14,000 nucleotides of DNA from an uncultured Blautia sp. (GTDB lineage: Bacteria; Bacillota; Clostridia; Lachnospirales; Lachnospiraceae): the NCBI GenBank assembly GCA_946538475.1, contig CAMNGN010000037.1, positions 1 through 14,000 of the forward strand. The letters are read 5' to 3'. A program made the position numbers and the translations under genes. Shown piece by piece: positions 1-6,194 of this stretch; the first letter of the stretch is position 1; each line of letters begins with the position of its first letter. Below the pieces are notes generated by a model, which was given only the letters and a program-made list of their open reading frames with translations, searched no databases and was not told the origin of the DNA.

Positions 1-1425
1 GTCGTAATATTTGGCAAATTCTGCCGGATTGGGGATGCGGGAGAGAGCCTCGTCATCCTTGCGTTTGCGCGCGATGTGCTGCTTCAGGAGCCGCAGTGGG
101 AAGACGCCGCCTTCGGTAAGATAATCGTGGTCGGCTTCGAGGGCATCCAGGGCCTCGGAGAGGGACTTGGGAAGGCCCGTGATCTTTGCCTGTTCTTCGG
201 GTGAAAGATCAAACAGATTGAAGTCGTAGGGGCCCCAGCCCATCTCGTGCGGGTCGATCTGCTTTTTGATTCCGTCGAGCCCTGCCATGAGGATGGCTGC
301 ATATGCATAGTAGGGATTGCAGGTGGCGTCGGGATTGCGGAGCTCAAAGCGTTTTTTGTCGGGGCTTTTTGCGTAGGCGGGGATTCTGACGACGGCGCTC
401 CGGTTGGCCATGGCATAGCCGATGGTGACGGGAGCTTCGAAGCCGGGTACCAGCCTCTTATAAGAGTTAGTCGAGGGATTGGTGATCGCGCAGAGTGATC
501 TTGCGTGGGTGAGAAGGCCTCCGATGAACCACATCGCCTCTTTACTCAGCTGTCCGTAGCCCTCGGGGCTGTAGAACACAGGCTTTCCTTCTTTAAATAA
601 AAGCATGTGCACGTGCATACCGTTGCCGGCTTCCCCCGCGAGGGGCTTGGGCATGAAGGTTGCAGTGCGGCCGTCTTTTACGGCTTCGTTTTTGATGATG
701 TATTTGGCAGCCATCGTATCGTCGGCAAGCTTCAGCATGTCTCCGAGTTCCACCTCGATCTCCATCTGTCCGCAGCCACCCACTTCGGGGTGATGATACT
801 TGACGTCGATCCCCCATTCGCTCATGACGAGGCACATACGGCTGCGGAGGTCACCGCACACGTCCATGGGCATGCAGGTGTGGTAGCCGGTGCCGTGGGG
901 GAGCTGGTAGCCTTTGTTGTTGTCCTCCGAGCCGGAAGCCCAGTCGGCCTGGCGGGTGTGGATATAGAAGCTGCTCTCCTGGGTGCTCACGTTGTAGCGG
1001 ACTTTGTCGAAGATGTAGAACTCATATTCCGGTCCGATGAGCATCTGGTCGGCGACGCCGGTCTCCTTCATGTAGTTCAGCGCGCGGATCGCAACGTTTC
1101 GGGGGTACTGATCGAAGGGACGGTTCTCGGGGAGATCGATGATCTTTACATCGCCGATCATGGAGAGCGTCGGGATCTCGGCATAGCGGTCGATCACAGC
1201 GGAATCGAGGACCGGCGTGAAGACCATGTCAGAGTTCTCGACCGGCGCATAGCCGTAGTTGGAACCGTCAAAACCGATGCCGTGTATCATAGTGTCCTCG
1301 GTGAGGCGCTCGGCCGGGATGCTCAGGTGGCGCCATCTGCCGTCGATGTCGGTGAGCTTGAAATCGACGATCTTAATGTTTTCGCGTTCGATGAGGTACA
1401 GAATATCCTGCAGTGTTTTACCCAT
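1..1425 (-). CDS. glnA: Type I glutamine synthetase (glutamate-ammonia ligase), C-terminal end cut by window edge
   Basis: This enzyme makes glutamine from glutamate, ammonia and ATP in the cytoplasm, the entry point of nitrogen assimilation. 475 codons are present and the last readable residues (EFAKYYD) align with the C-terminus of the E. coli enzyme, so only a few residues are missing. Visible family motifs are DFKLTDIDGR (21-30), the metal/glutamate-binding GPEYEF (131-136), HHPEVGG (211-217), NGMHVHM (268-274), the flap NPSTNSYKRLVPG (316-328) and NRSAVVRIP (341-349). The length and the extra segment around 145-180 resemble the GSI-beta branch rather than the shorter (about 445 aa) GSI-alpha enzymes of Bacillus. 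The segment matching the adenylylation loop reads NLFDL (403-407), with Phe405 where E. coli has Tyr397. The ATG at 1425 is supported by GGAG at 1437-1434, 8 nt upstream. A promoter and structured leader lie upstream. Product certain; subtype inferred. Confidence 0.97.
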   Translation of the reverse strand, partial: MGKTLQDILYLIERENIKIVDFKLTDIDGRWRHLSIPAERLTEDTMIHGIGFDGSNYGYAPVENSDMVFTPVLDSAVIDRYAEIPTLSMIGDVKIIDLPENRPFDQYPRNVAIRALNYMKETGVADQMLIGPEYEFYIFDKVRYNVSTQESSFYIHTRQADWASGSEDNNKGYQLPHGTGYHTCMPMDVCGDLRSRMCLVMSEWGIDVKYHHPEVGGCGQMEIEVELGDMLKLADDTMAAKYIIKNEAVKDGRTATFMPKPLAGEAGNGMHVHMLLFKEGKPVFYSPEGYGQLSKEAMWFIGGLLTHARSLCAITNPSTNSYKRLVPGFEAPVTIGYAMANRSAVVRIPAYAKSPDKKRFELRNPDATCNPYYAYAAILMAGLDGIKKQIDPHEMGWGPYDFNLFDLSPEEQAKITGLPKSLSEALDALEADHDYLTEGGVFPLRLLKQHIARKRKDDEALSRIPNPAEFAKYYD

Positions 1426-1467
1426 GATTAATACTCCATTTTGAACTGGTGGTTGATGAGGTCAAAG

Positions 1468-1512
1468 GTAACCGGCAATCCGCTTCGCTACTTGCCGTTA
1501 AAAGCCGGTTAC
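1468..1512 (-). promoter_or_regulatory. Dyad in glnA 5' leader with two mutually exclusive stems
   Basis: The sequence gtaaccggc (1468-1476) is perfectly complementary to gccggttac (1504-1512), a 9-bp stem. Inside it, cggcaa (1473-1478) pairs with ttgccg (1492-1497). The two stems share bases 1473-1476 and cannot form together. The dyad lies 43-87 nt upstream of the glnA start and downstream of the predicted transcription start, so it would be in the leader RNA. No U-tract follows, so it is not a classic terminator. A regulatory role is inference; it could also be a small intergenic palindromic repeat. Confidence 0.45.
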
Positions 1513-1566
1513 GCCGATTGTAAATTATTGCTAAAAATGGTAAATGAACGGCGCGTTTATAAGTGA

Positions 1567-1595
1567 ATTATAACAAATAGAGGGCGGATATGCAA
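1567..1595 (-). promoter_or_regulatory. Predicted glnA promoter
   Basis: Read on the minus strand, TTGCAT (1595-1590) and a perfect TATAAT (1572-1567) are separated by 17 bp. This would start transcription near 1560 and give a leader of about 135 nt containing the 1468-1512 dyad. The -35 box is weak, which would suit an activated or regulated promoter. Confidence 0.6.
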
Positions 1596-1599
1596 CCGG

Positions 1600-1632
1600 A
1601 AACACACGGGGACGGAAAACACACGGGGACGG
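1600..1632. repeat. Two tandem copies of a 16-nt ACACGGGGACGG-type repeat
   Basis: The 16-mer aaacacacggggacgg occurs at 1600-1615 and again at 1617-1632 (period 17). The second copy continues into ggtcc, giving ggggacggtcc at 1625-1635, an 11-mer that recurs inside the terminator stem at 11552-11562. A further relative, ggggacg, is at 1666-1672. It reads like a decayed member of a short intergenic repeat family. Confidence 0.6.
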
Positions 1633-1709
1633 TCCGAGACCACTGAAAAAGTCGGTTGGGCCAATGGGGACGTTTCTCAGTGACCCAACAAAGATTTTAT
1701 GAAAAAGAC

Positions 1710-1738
1710 TTGACAAGAGATAGAAACAAATATAAAAT
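1710..1738 (+). promoter_or_regulatory. Predicted sigma-A-type promoter for the SH3b-3D gene
   Basis: TTGACA (1710-1715) is followed after 17 bp by TAAAAT (1733-1738); an alternative -10, TATAAA at 1731, gives 15 bp. Transcription would start near 1745, leaving a leader of about 50 nt with no room for a large riboswitch. Confidence 0.7.
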
Positions 1739-1796
1739 GATATCGTAATAAATATGTAATATTTGAAATAAGTTAGAAATATGGAGGATATCAATT

Positions 1797-2531
1797 ATGA
1801 AACATTCTATGGCTAAGGTTTTAGGAGCCGCTTTTCTCACCGCTGCAATTGCCGCGACAGGTGTTTATGCGCAGAGCGGAACGATCACTGCGGACATGCT
1901 GAATGTAAGAACCGGTCCCTCCATGAGTGCGGAGATCGTTGATGCCCTCTATTACGGAGACACCGTTAACATCACATACAACGCAGGTGACTGGTGCGAG
2001 ATTTACAGGAACGGTGACTGCTACTATATCAACGCAAACTATGTGAACGGCGGCAGCGGCTCTTCTTCCTATGACAGCTACAGCGACGGCTCCTACACAT
2101 ATGAATACAGCAACTATTCCTATTCGACGGGCAGCTACTCGGACTACAGTGATGACAGCGAGAGCTACACCGAGACATCCTACACTGAGGATGACTACAG
2201 CGATTACAGTGAGGACGAGACGGAGACCTACACCGAGTCTTCCTCTTCAAGCGGAACCTATCTTGGCAACTTTAAACTGACCGCTTACTGCCCGTGTGCA
2301 CAGTGCTGCGGAGTGGCGAACAACGCAACCGCCAGCGGCGTGTACCCGACATCCGGCCATACCGTTGCCATGGGAGGCATCCCCTTCGGAACGCAGCTCC
2401 TTATCAACGGGCAGGTCTACACCGTAGAAGACCGCGGCACACCGTACGGCCATGTTGATATCTTCTTCGACAGCCACAGCGAAGCACTTGCCTTCGGCGT
2501 ACAGTATGCCGATGTATATCAGCTCAACTGA
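1797..2531 (+). CDS. Secreted SH3b-linker-3D domain cell-wall protein
   Basis: A 244-residue exported protein, probably acting on or bound to peptidoglycan. Residues 1-25 are a signal peptide (charged start, hydrophobic core, cleavage near VYA-QSG). Residues 28-84 are a bacterial SH3 domain (LNVRTGPS, then GDWCEIY). Residues 85-153 are a low-complexity linker built from Ser, Tyr, Asp, Glu, Thr and Gly, with 14 tyrosines and no Lys or Arg. Residues 157-244 are a 3D domain, the double-psi beta-barrel related to lytic transglycosylase cores: the cysteine motif YCPCAQCCG (164-172) and three conserved aspartates D212, D221 and D225. Known 3D proteins are linked to wall turnover, so a lytic transglycosylase-like role is inferred, not shown. 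The start is set by GGAGG at 1783-1787, 9 nt upstream of ATG. The 3' end overlaps the convergent gene by 8 bp. Confidence 0.92.
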   Translation: MKHSMAKVLGAAFLTAAIAATGVYAQSGTITADMLNVRTGPSMSAEIVDALYYGDTVNITYNAGDWCEIYRNGDCYYINANYVNGGSGSSSYDSYSDGSYTYEYSNYSYSTGSYSDYSDDSESYTETSYTEDDYSDYSEDETETYTESSSSSGTYLGNFKLTAYCPCAQCCGVANNATASGVYPTSGHTVAMGGIPFGTQLLINGQVYTVEDRGTPYGHVDIFFDSHSEALAFGVQYADVYQLN

Positions 2532-3468
2532 TCTTCAGATAAGGGCTGAACAGTTTATCAATTTTATCCTTTCTGAGCTTTTCACCGATCACGATCAGCA
2601 CAGCCTGTCCACGGCAGGCTTGTGCGACCGTGATCTTATTTTTTGTCGCATTGATCTCGAGCCATTCGTCGCCTGTCTGTGGGACAAAGCCTTTTACACG
2701 GATCACAGTCCCGTATGAGGAGTCCGCAAACAATTCTTCGGCGGTTTTCTGCAGCTCCTCTTCGTTCATGGACACGTTCATATAAAAAAGAGAGGAGTAA
2801 GCGTTTTCGTGATCTACCTGAAGGCGCACATGATCTGCGGGAACATAGCCGCAGTTTTCGATAAGCGCAAAATCCTCCGGCGTGAGGCACGACCAGTCTT
2901 TGGCGAGCCGGGTTTCGATCCGGCGGGAGCATTTGTATTTTTCCAGAGCGCGATTGATGTGTGAGATAACGCCGTCTATCTCGTTTTCTTCGGCCTCCTG
3001 TGCCCTGCTGATGACGATAAGGCCTGCGTTTGCGGCCTGAGCGGCCAGCAGATAATCGGACTCGTCGGAGAGGTCGTCGGGCAGGTGTGCGTCAAAGATT
3101 GATATGACGTTTCCTTTCTCATAAAATCTGTCGAGCGGCTCTTCATATAATACATCGAAGAATTCATCCACGTCATAGATGCCCGAGGGCTCTACCAGAA
3201 CACGGTCGTAGCCGGACATGGCCATGGAGATGAGCTTTGTCTTAAAGCGGCGCCGGTGGCAGTCGTAGTCTCCGCTGATCACCATCTCCAGCTCGCATTT
3301 GTCCTGTGGGAGGTCGTCGAGCAGCATCATATCTACATTGATGGCCCCGTAATCGTTCTCGAGAATGCCGATATTCAGGCCTTTGCCTATCAGATAGCGG
3401 GCGTACTCATGGATAAAAGTGGTTTTTCCCGAACCGAGAAAACCGGTTATCAGATCGATCCTGATCAT
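2524..3468 (-). CDS. COG0523-family (CobW/YjiA-type) GTPase without the usual CxCC motif
   Basis: A 314-residue cytoplasmic P-loop GTPase of the G3E class, whose members serve as metallochaperones or cofactor-insertion factors. The Walker A motif GFLGSGKT is at 9-16, ENDYGAIN at 38-45, and the EPSG switch at 93-96; the C-terminal half (about 220-314) fits the CobW C-terminal domain. The signature metal-binding GCxCC loop is replaced by GDYDCHRR (66-73) with a single cysteine, and the NKxD-like motif appears as ISRAQ (153-157), so metal handling and nucleotide specificity may differ from characterised members. The start is supported by GAGGAG 9 nt upstream. It lies 27 bp behind the alpha-amylase with no promoter visible between them, so the two are probably cotranscribed; the functional link is unclear. 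The family is clear, the substrate is not. Confidence 0.88.
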   Translation of the reverse strand: MIRIDLITGFLGSGKTTFIHEYARYLIGKGLNIGILENDYGAINVDMMLLDDLPQDKCELEMVISGDYDCHRRRFKTKLISMAMSGYDRVLVEPSGIYDVDEFFDVLYEEPLDRFYEKGNVISIFDAHLPDDLSDESDYLLAAQAANAGLIVISRAQEAEENEIDGVISHINRALEKYKCSRRIETRLAKDWSCLTPEDFALIENCGYVPADHVRLQVDHENAYSSLFYMNVSMNEEELQKTAEELFADSSYGTVIRVKGFVPQTGDEWLEINATKNKITVAQACRGQAVLIVIGEKLRKDKIDKLFSPYLKIS

Positions 3469-3495
3469 TCTAAACGTCTCCTCACCATCATTTTC

Positions 3496-4968
3496 TTACT
3501 CATTTACCACCAGATCTTCGAAGGCTTCTTTCTGCACCCAGACGGAAAGGTCTCCTCCTTCGGTGCGGAACTCGCCAAAGCCATCCTCACCGATCGTGAT
3601 CGTTTCGGGGCAGTTGCCGAGGGCGTCATAGAAGTTTACGCCGGCGTATTCGCTGCCCATCTCCATCCTTTTTGTGCCGCCTTCGCCATTGCTCAGGATG
3701 ACCGCCAGTCCGGAATGCGGATGGTCGGCATCGCCGCGGCGCACCCAGCCGATCACTGATTCGTGGTCGATGTAATCGATCTGATCGCCGTACGCGTAGG
3801 AATGGCGGAGCTTAATGAGCTTGCCGAGGTTGGGAACCATCGGGCGGTTTCGTACAGGGTTGCCGTAATAGTCGGAGTAAAAGACACAGGGGGTGCCTTC
3901 CTGCCTGAGCAGGATCATCGCGTAGGCGAGAGGCTTGAACCAGTCTTCGACGAAGGACTGAAGGCTCTGGCCGTCCTGTGTGTCGTGGTTATCGACGAAC
4001 GTGACTGCGTGGTCGGGGCGTTCTTTTACCAGCGTGCGGTCGAAGATATGCCGCATGTCGTAGTATCCGCCGGCCTGGCAGGCGTTGTAAAAGTTATAGT
4101 GAAGCGCCACATCGAAGAGTGACATTTCGTTGTCCACCTGATCGAGATAGTAGAGCAGCTGGTCGACATCGCCGCTCCAGTACTCGCCGACCGCGGGAAT
4201 GTTGGATTCTTCGTGCTTTCTTATCTCTTTCAGCAGTTCTTTGTAGAACGGGAAGCTGATGTGCTTTACGGCATCCAGCCTGAGCCCGTCGATACCTGTC
4301 ATGTTGATGTACCAGAGGAGCCATTTTTTGGTCTCCTCCACCACGACCGGGTTGTTCATGTCAACGTTCATCCCCATCAGGTAGTCGAAGTTGCCTTTTT
4401 CGGGGTCGGTGTCCGGGTCCCAGTGTTTGCCGGTAAAGCGGAAGATCACGTCGCGGTCCTGTTCGTTTTCGGCCCAGTCGGTGCCGGAGAAGCAGGTATG
4501 GTCCCAGATGAAGTCACTGTATTTGCCTTTGCGGCCCGGAAAAGTGAACTTGGACCAGACTTTGACCTGCTCCACGCCGCCCACCTGGCGGTTGCGGTCG
4601 TCGGCCGAGTCGGTGACGGCGGTGGTCTCTTCGACCTCGTCGCCGCCCATGCGGTGGTTCAGGACGATATCCGCAAAAACTTTTATGTCAGCTTCGTGGA
4701 AGGCACGGATGGCTTCCAGATATTCATCTTTTGTTCCGTATTTGGTGCGGACGGTACCTTTCTGGTCAAATTCGCCCAGGTCGTACATATCGTAGACGCC
4801 GTAGCCTACGTCGTCCTGAGAAGTCCCTTTGTAGGCCGGGGGAAGCCACACGCCGGTGATACCGAGGGAACGCAGGTTTTTGGCCTTGGCCGCACAGCGT
4901 TTCCACCAGAGTCCGTCGTTGGGAAGATACCATTCGAAATATTGCATCATGGTAAAATTTGTCTTCAT
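3496..4968 (-). CDS. amyA: Cytoplasmic alpha-amylase, GH13 (AmyA-like)
   Basis: A 490-residue glycoside hydrolase that cleaves internal alpha-1,4 bonds of glycogen or malto-oligosaccharides. There is no signal peptide, and the protein resembles the intracellular E. coli AmyA along its whole length (WLPPAYKG at 41-48, GNFDYLMG at 192-199, WFKPLAYA later). GH13 landmarks are DIVLNH (100-105), nucleophile D232 in GLRLDAVKH, acid/base E262 in VGEYW, and transition-state stabiliser D329 in VDNHDT; all are present, so it should be active. A C-terminal beta domain ends in SVWV. An in-frame GTG at 4980 is four codons upstream, but it is part of the ribosome binding site AAGAGGTG, which sits 9 nt before the ATG at 4968, so the ATG is taken as start. 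It has its own promoter (5036-5064) and is followed 27 bp later by the GTPase gene. Confidence 0.95.
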   Translation of the reverse strand: MKTNFTMMQYFEWYLPNDGLWWKRCAAKAKNLRSLGITGVWLPPAYKGTSQDDVGYGVYDMYDLGEFDQKGTVRTKYGTKDEYLEAIRAFHEADIKVFADIVLNHRMGGDEVEETTAVTDSADDRNRQVGGVEQVKVWSKFTFPGRKGKYSDFIWDHTCFSGTDWAENEQDRDVIFRFTGKHWDPDTDPEKGNFDYLMGMNVDMNNPVVVEETKKWLLWYINMTGIDGLRLDAVKHISFPFYKELLKEIRKHEESNIPAVGEYWSGDVDQLLYYLDQVDNEMSLFDVALHYNFYNACQAGGYYDMRHIFDRTLVKERPDHAVTFVDNHDTQDGQSLQSFVEDWFKPLAYAMILLRQEGTPCVFYSDYYGNPVRNRPMVPNLGKLIKLRHSYAYGDQIDYIDHESVIGWVRRGDADHPHSGLAVILSNGEGGTKRMEMGSEYAGVNFYDALGNCPETITIGEDGFGEFRTEGGDLSVWVQKEAFEDLVVNE

Positions 4969-5035
4969 ATATATAATCACCTCTTAATCTGTTAAGCGCG
5001 TGAACATTATTTCTGTTATAGCCTCAGCTGCCCGT

Positions 5036-5064
5036 AAAGTATCACATTCACGTGCGTTTGTCAA
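5036..5064 (-). promoter_or_regulatory. Predicted alpha-amylase promoter
   Basis: On the minus strand TTGACA (5064-5059) and TACTTT (5041-5036) are 17 bp apart. Transcription would begin near 5030, giving a leader of about 60 nt. The promoter lies in the 117-bp gap after the DNA glycosylase gene, in which no clear hairpin terminator was seen, so read-through from the glycosylase is possible. Confidence 0.65.
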
Positions 5065-5085
5065 ATTTTGAGGGGACATGGGGGC

Positions 5086-5919
5086 TCAGCAGACCGTGAA
5101 TTTTTTGCGTTTTCTTTCATAGAAGAACATATACTGCTGCATCACGCCGGCACAGCCGGGATAGCGTTCTTCGGGGAAACGGCCGTCGTACCGCTCGTCT
5201 TCGATCTTTTTGATCCAGGTGTCTCTGGGGAAGGCGTTCAGGCGGTGGAGCCCGAACAGGCAGATGCAGTTTGCGACTTTGAGCCCGATGCCGGGGAATA
5301 CCATAAGACGGTCCCTTATCTGTGCGTCTGTCAGGGCGTCGTTTGTGACATCTTCCAATGTCCGGTCGCCTTCTCGGATGAGCCTGCATACCATGTGCAG
5401 ATATTTGGCTCTGTAGCCAAGGCCGCACAGCATAAAGTCTTCGGTGGCGCCTTCGGAGAGGGCTTCGGGGGAGGGGAAGGTGAAGATTCCGTCTTTGATC
5501 TCGGTGCCGAAGTTTCGACAGAGTTTTTCGACGCTGTTGGTGATGGACGGGATGCTTTTGCGCTGGGACATGATGAAGCTCACGAGGACTTCCCACAGAT
5601 CCTGGTGCAGGATGCGAAGGCCGGCACCGTAGTCTGCGGCTTCATTTAAATAGGTATCTTCGGGGGCTATCATGGAGGTGAAAACAGAGTAGTCTGTCTG
5701 CAGATCGAAATAGGGGACCCAGATTTTGTCGAATTCGGTGGGGTCGCAGTCGAAGTCGTAGGTACCGGTTCCGGCGTCTGTGAGTGAGAGTATTTTGAAT
5801 CTGAGGATATGGTCGCAGGTGATGACGGTCCATATGCCGTCTTTCGAGGGCCTGATGCGGAAGCATTGTCCGCTTGCGGCTATTGATGCAAGGTCGAAAT
5901 GGTCGAATGTCTGGATCAT
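5086..5919 (-). CDS. DNA glycosylase/AP lyase of the HhH-GPD superfamily (OGG1-like)
   Basis: A 277-residue base-excision repair enzyme that should remove an oxidised or alkylated base, most likely 8-oxoguanine. The N-terminal part (1-95) carries SGQCFR (16-21), typical of the OGG1/AlkA N-terminal domain. The helix-hairpin-helix-GPD part holds the loop FPGIGLKVANCICL (208-221) with catalytic K214 and the catalytic aspartate D233 in FPRDTW. A Lys before VA plus the Asp is the bifunctional glycosylase/lyase signature. The OGG1 NNN loop is changed: SQRKSIP (118-124) replaces the SxNNNIP form, which may affect opposite-base recognition. An in-frame ATG 40 codons upstream is rejected because AAAGGAG is well placed before the ATG at 5919 and the upstream extension covers the promoter palindrome. 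The gene is the first of a minus-strand run with the amylase and GTPase genes. Confidence 0.88.
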   Translation of the reverse strand: MIQTFDHFDLASIAASGQCFRIRPSKDGIWTVITCDHILRFKILSLTDAGTGTYDFDCDPTEFDKIWVPYFDLQTDYSVFTSMIAPEDTYLNEAADYGAGLRILHQDLWEVLVSFIMSQRKSIPSITNSVEKLCRNFGTEIKDGIFTFPSPEALSEGATEDFMLCGLGYRAKYLHMVCRLIREGDRTLEDVTNDALTDAQIRDRLMVFPGIGLKVANCICLFGLHRLNAFPRDTWIKKIEDERYDGRFPEERYPGCAGVMQQYMFFYERKRKKFTVC

Positions 5920-5957
5920 ACGTTTTTCTCCTTTGGTGGATAGAAAATCTGTTTGTA

Positions 5958-5986
5958 ATAATACAGAACATGTTCTGTATATTAGC
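5958..5986 (-). promoter_or_regulatory. Weak promoter carrying a perfect 20-bp palindrome, upstream of the DNA glycosylase
   Basis: Bases 5961-5980 read atacagaacatgttctgtat, a perfect palindrome with no gap. On the minus strand a -10-like TATTAT (5963-5958) overlaps its edge, and the palindrome fills the spacer to a poor -35 (GCTAAT, 5986-5981). This is a normal place for a repressor operator. The core GAAC-AT-GTTC resembles the Firmicute LexA box GAAC-N4-GTTC but has a 2-bp rather than 4-bp centre, so the regulator is unassigned. Confidence 0.6.
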
Positions 5987-6021
5987 ATAGGACATGGAGG
6001 GCGTGGTTGCAAGAAATTTCG

Positions 6022-6058
6022 TTCGACATATTTCGACATTTGTTCACGGAATGTTCAC
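6022..6058. promoter_or_regulatory. Helically phased direct repeats upstream of hsp20 (CtsR-like arrangement)
   Basis: The heptamer TTCGACA occurs at 6022-6028 and 6032-6038, separated by 3 bp (period 10). Immediately after, TGTTCAC occurs at 6041-6047 and 6052-6058 (period 11). The first pair has the layout of the CtsR operator (heptad, 3 bp, heptad; consensus TTTGACC on this strand) with two changes per heptad. It ends 8 bp before the CIRCE element. Confidence 0.4.
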
Positions 6059-6065
6059 AATTTTA

Positions 6066-6092
6066 TTAGCACTCACCTATTGACAGTGCTAA
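6066..6092 (+). promoter_or_regulatory. CIRCE element (HrcA operator) of hsp20
   Basis: The left arm TTAGCACTC (6066-6074) is an exact match to the CIRCE consensus; after exactly 9 bp comes CAGTGCTAA (6084-6092), one base from the consensus GAGTGCTAA. HrcA represses chaperone genes at this element until heat shock titrates it. The one mismatch, C6084, is also the C of the -35 box TTGACA. Confidence 0.93.
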
Positions 6093-6108
6093 TAATGCGT
6101 GCTATATT
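6080..6108 (+). promoter_or_regulatory. hsp20 promoter overlapping CIRCE
   Basis: TTGACA (6080-6085) and TATATT (6103-6108) have a 17-bp spacer. The -35 box lies inside the CIRCE element, so HrcA binding would block RNA polymerase directly. Transcription should start near 6115, giving a leader of about 80 nt. Confidence 0.88.
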
Positions 6109-6158
6109 ACAACTAGAACAAAGGAAACAGCAGATCGACCGGGTTTCGATGGAAGCGG

Positions 6159-6181
6159 TTTTGATATGTCCGATATAGAAA
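6159..6181 (+). promoter_or_regulatory. Weak AU-rich hairpin next to the hsp20 ribosome binding site
   Basis: ttttgatat (6159-6167) can pair with atatagaaa (6173-6181) through seven A-U pairs, one G-U pair and one mismatch around a 5-nt loop, ending against the GGAG at 6182-6185. Such weak pairing is seen in RNA thermometers of small heat-shock genes, but the helix does not cover the GGAG itself, so this is only a possibility. Confidence 0.2.
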
Positions 6182-6194
6182 GGAGATATGACTT

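Larger units (their letters stand above)
1426..1796. other. Divergent intergenic control region between glnA and the SH3b-3D gene
   Basis: These 371 bases separate two divergently transcribed genes and show no credible coding frame. They hold the glnA leader with its dyad (1468-1512), the glnA promoter (1567-1595, minus), a 17-nt-period tandem repeat (1600-1632), a loose dyad (cactga 1641-1646 with tcagtg 1677-1682; gttggg 1655-1660 with cccaac 1684-1689) and the promoter of the downstream gene (1710-1738, plus). Base composition shifts from GC-rich at the glnA side to AT-rich after about 1690. Confidence 0.7.

Noticed and set aside
607..1431. A 274-codon plus-strand frame opposite glnA
   Set aside because: It is antisense to a well conserved glutamine synthetase and its Val/His/Asp-rich composition is the usual complement of such genes.
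4213..4995. Plus-strand frames opposite the amylase
   Set aside because: The minus strand holds all GH13 catalytic motifs in order; the opposite frames lack motifs.
4969..5085. Search for a terminator between the DNA glycosylase and amylase genes
   Set aside because: No GC-rich hairpin with a T-run is visible on the minus strand, so none is annotated.
5961..5980. Palindrome considered as a standard LexA (SOS) box
   Set aside because: The Firmicute box needs four bases between GAAC and GTTC; here there are two, so it was left as an unassigned operator.
5920..6039. Upstream in-frame start extending the DNA glycosylase by 40 residues
   Set aside because: The extension has no homology to the family, covers the promoter palindrome, and the ATG at 5919 has a well placed AAAGGAG.
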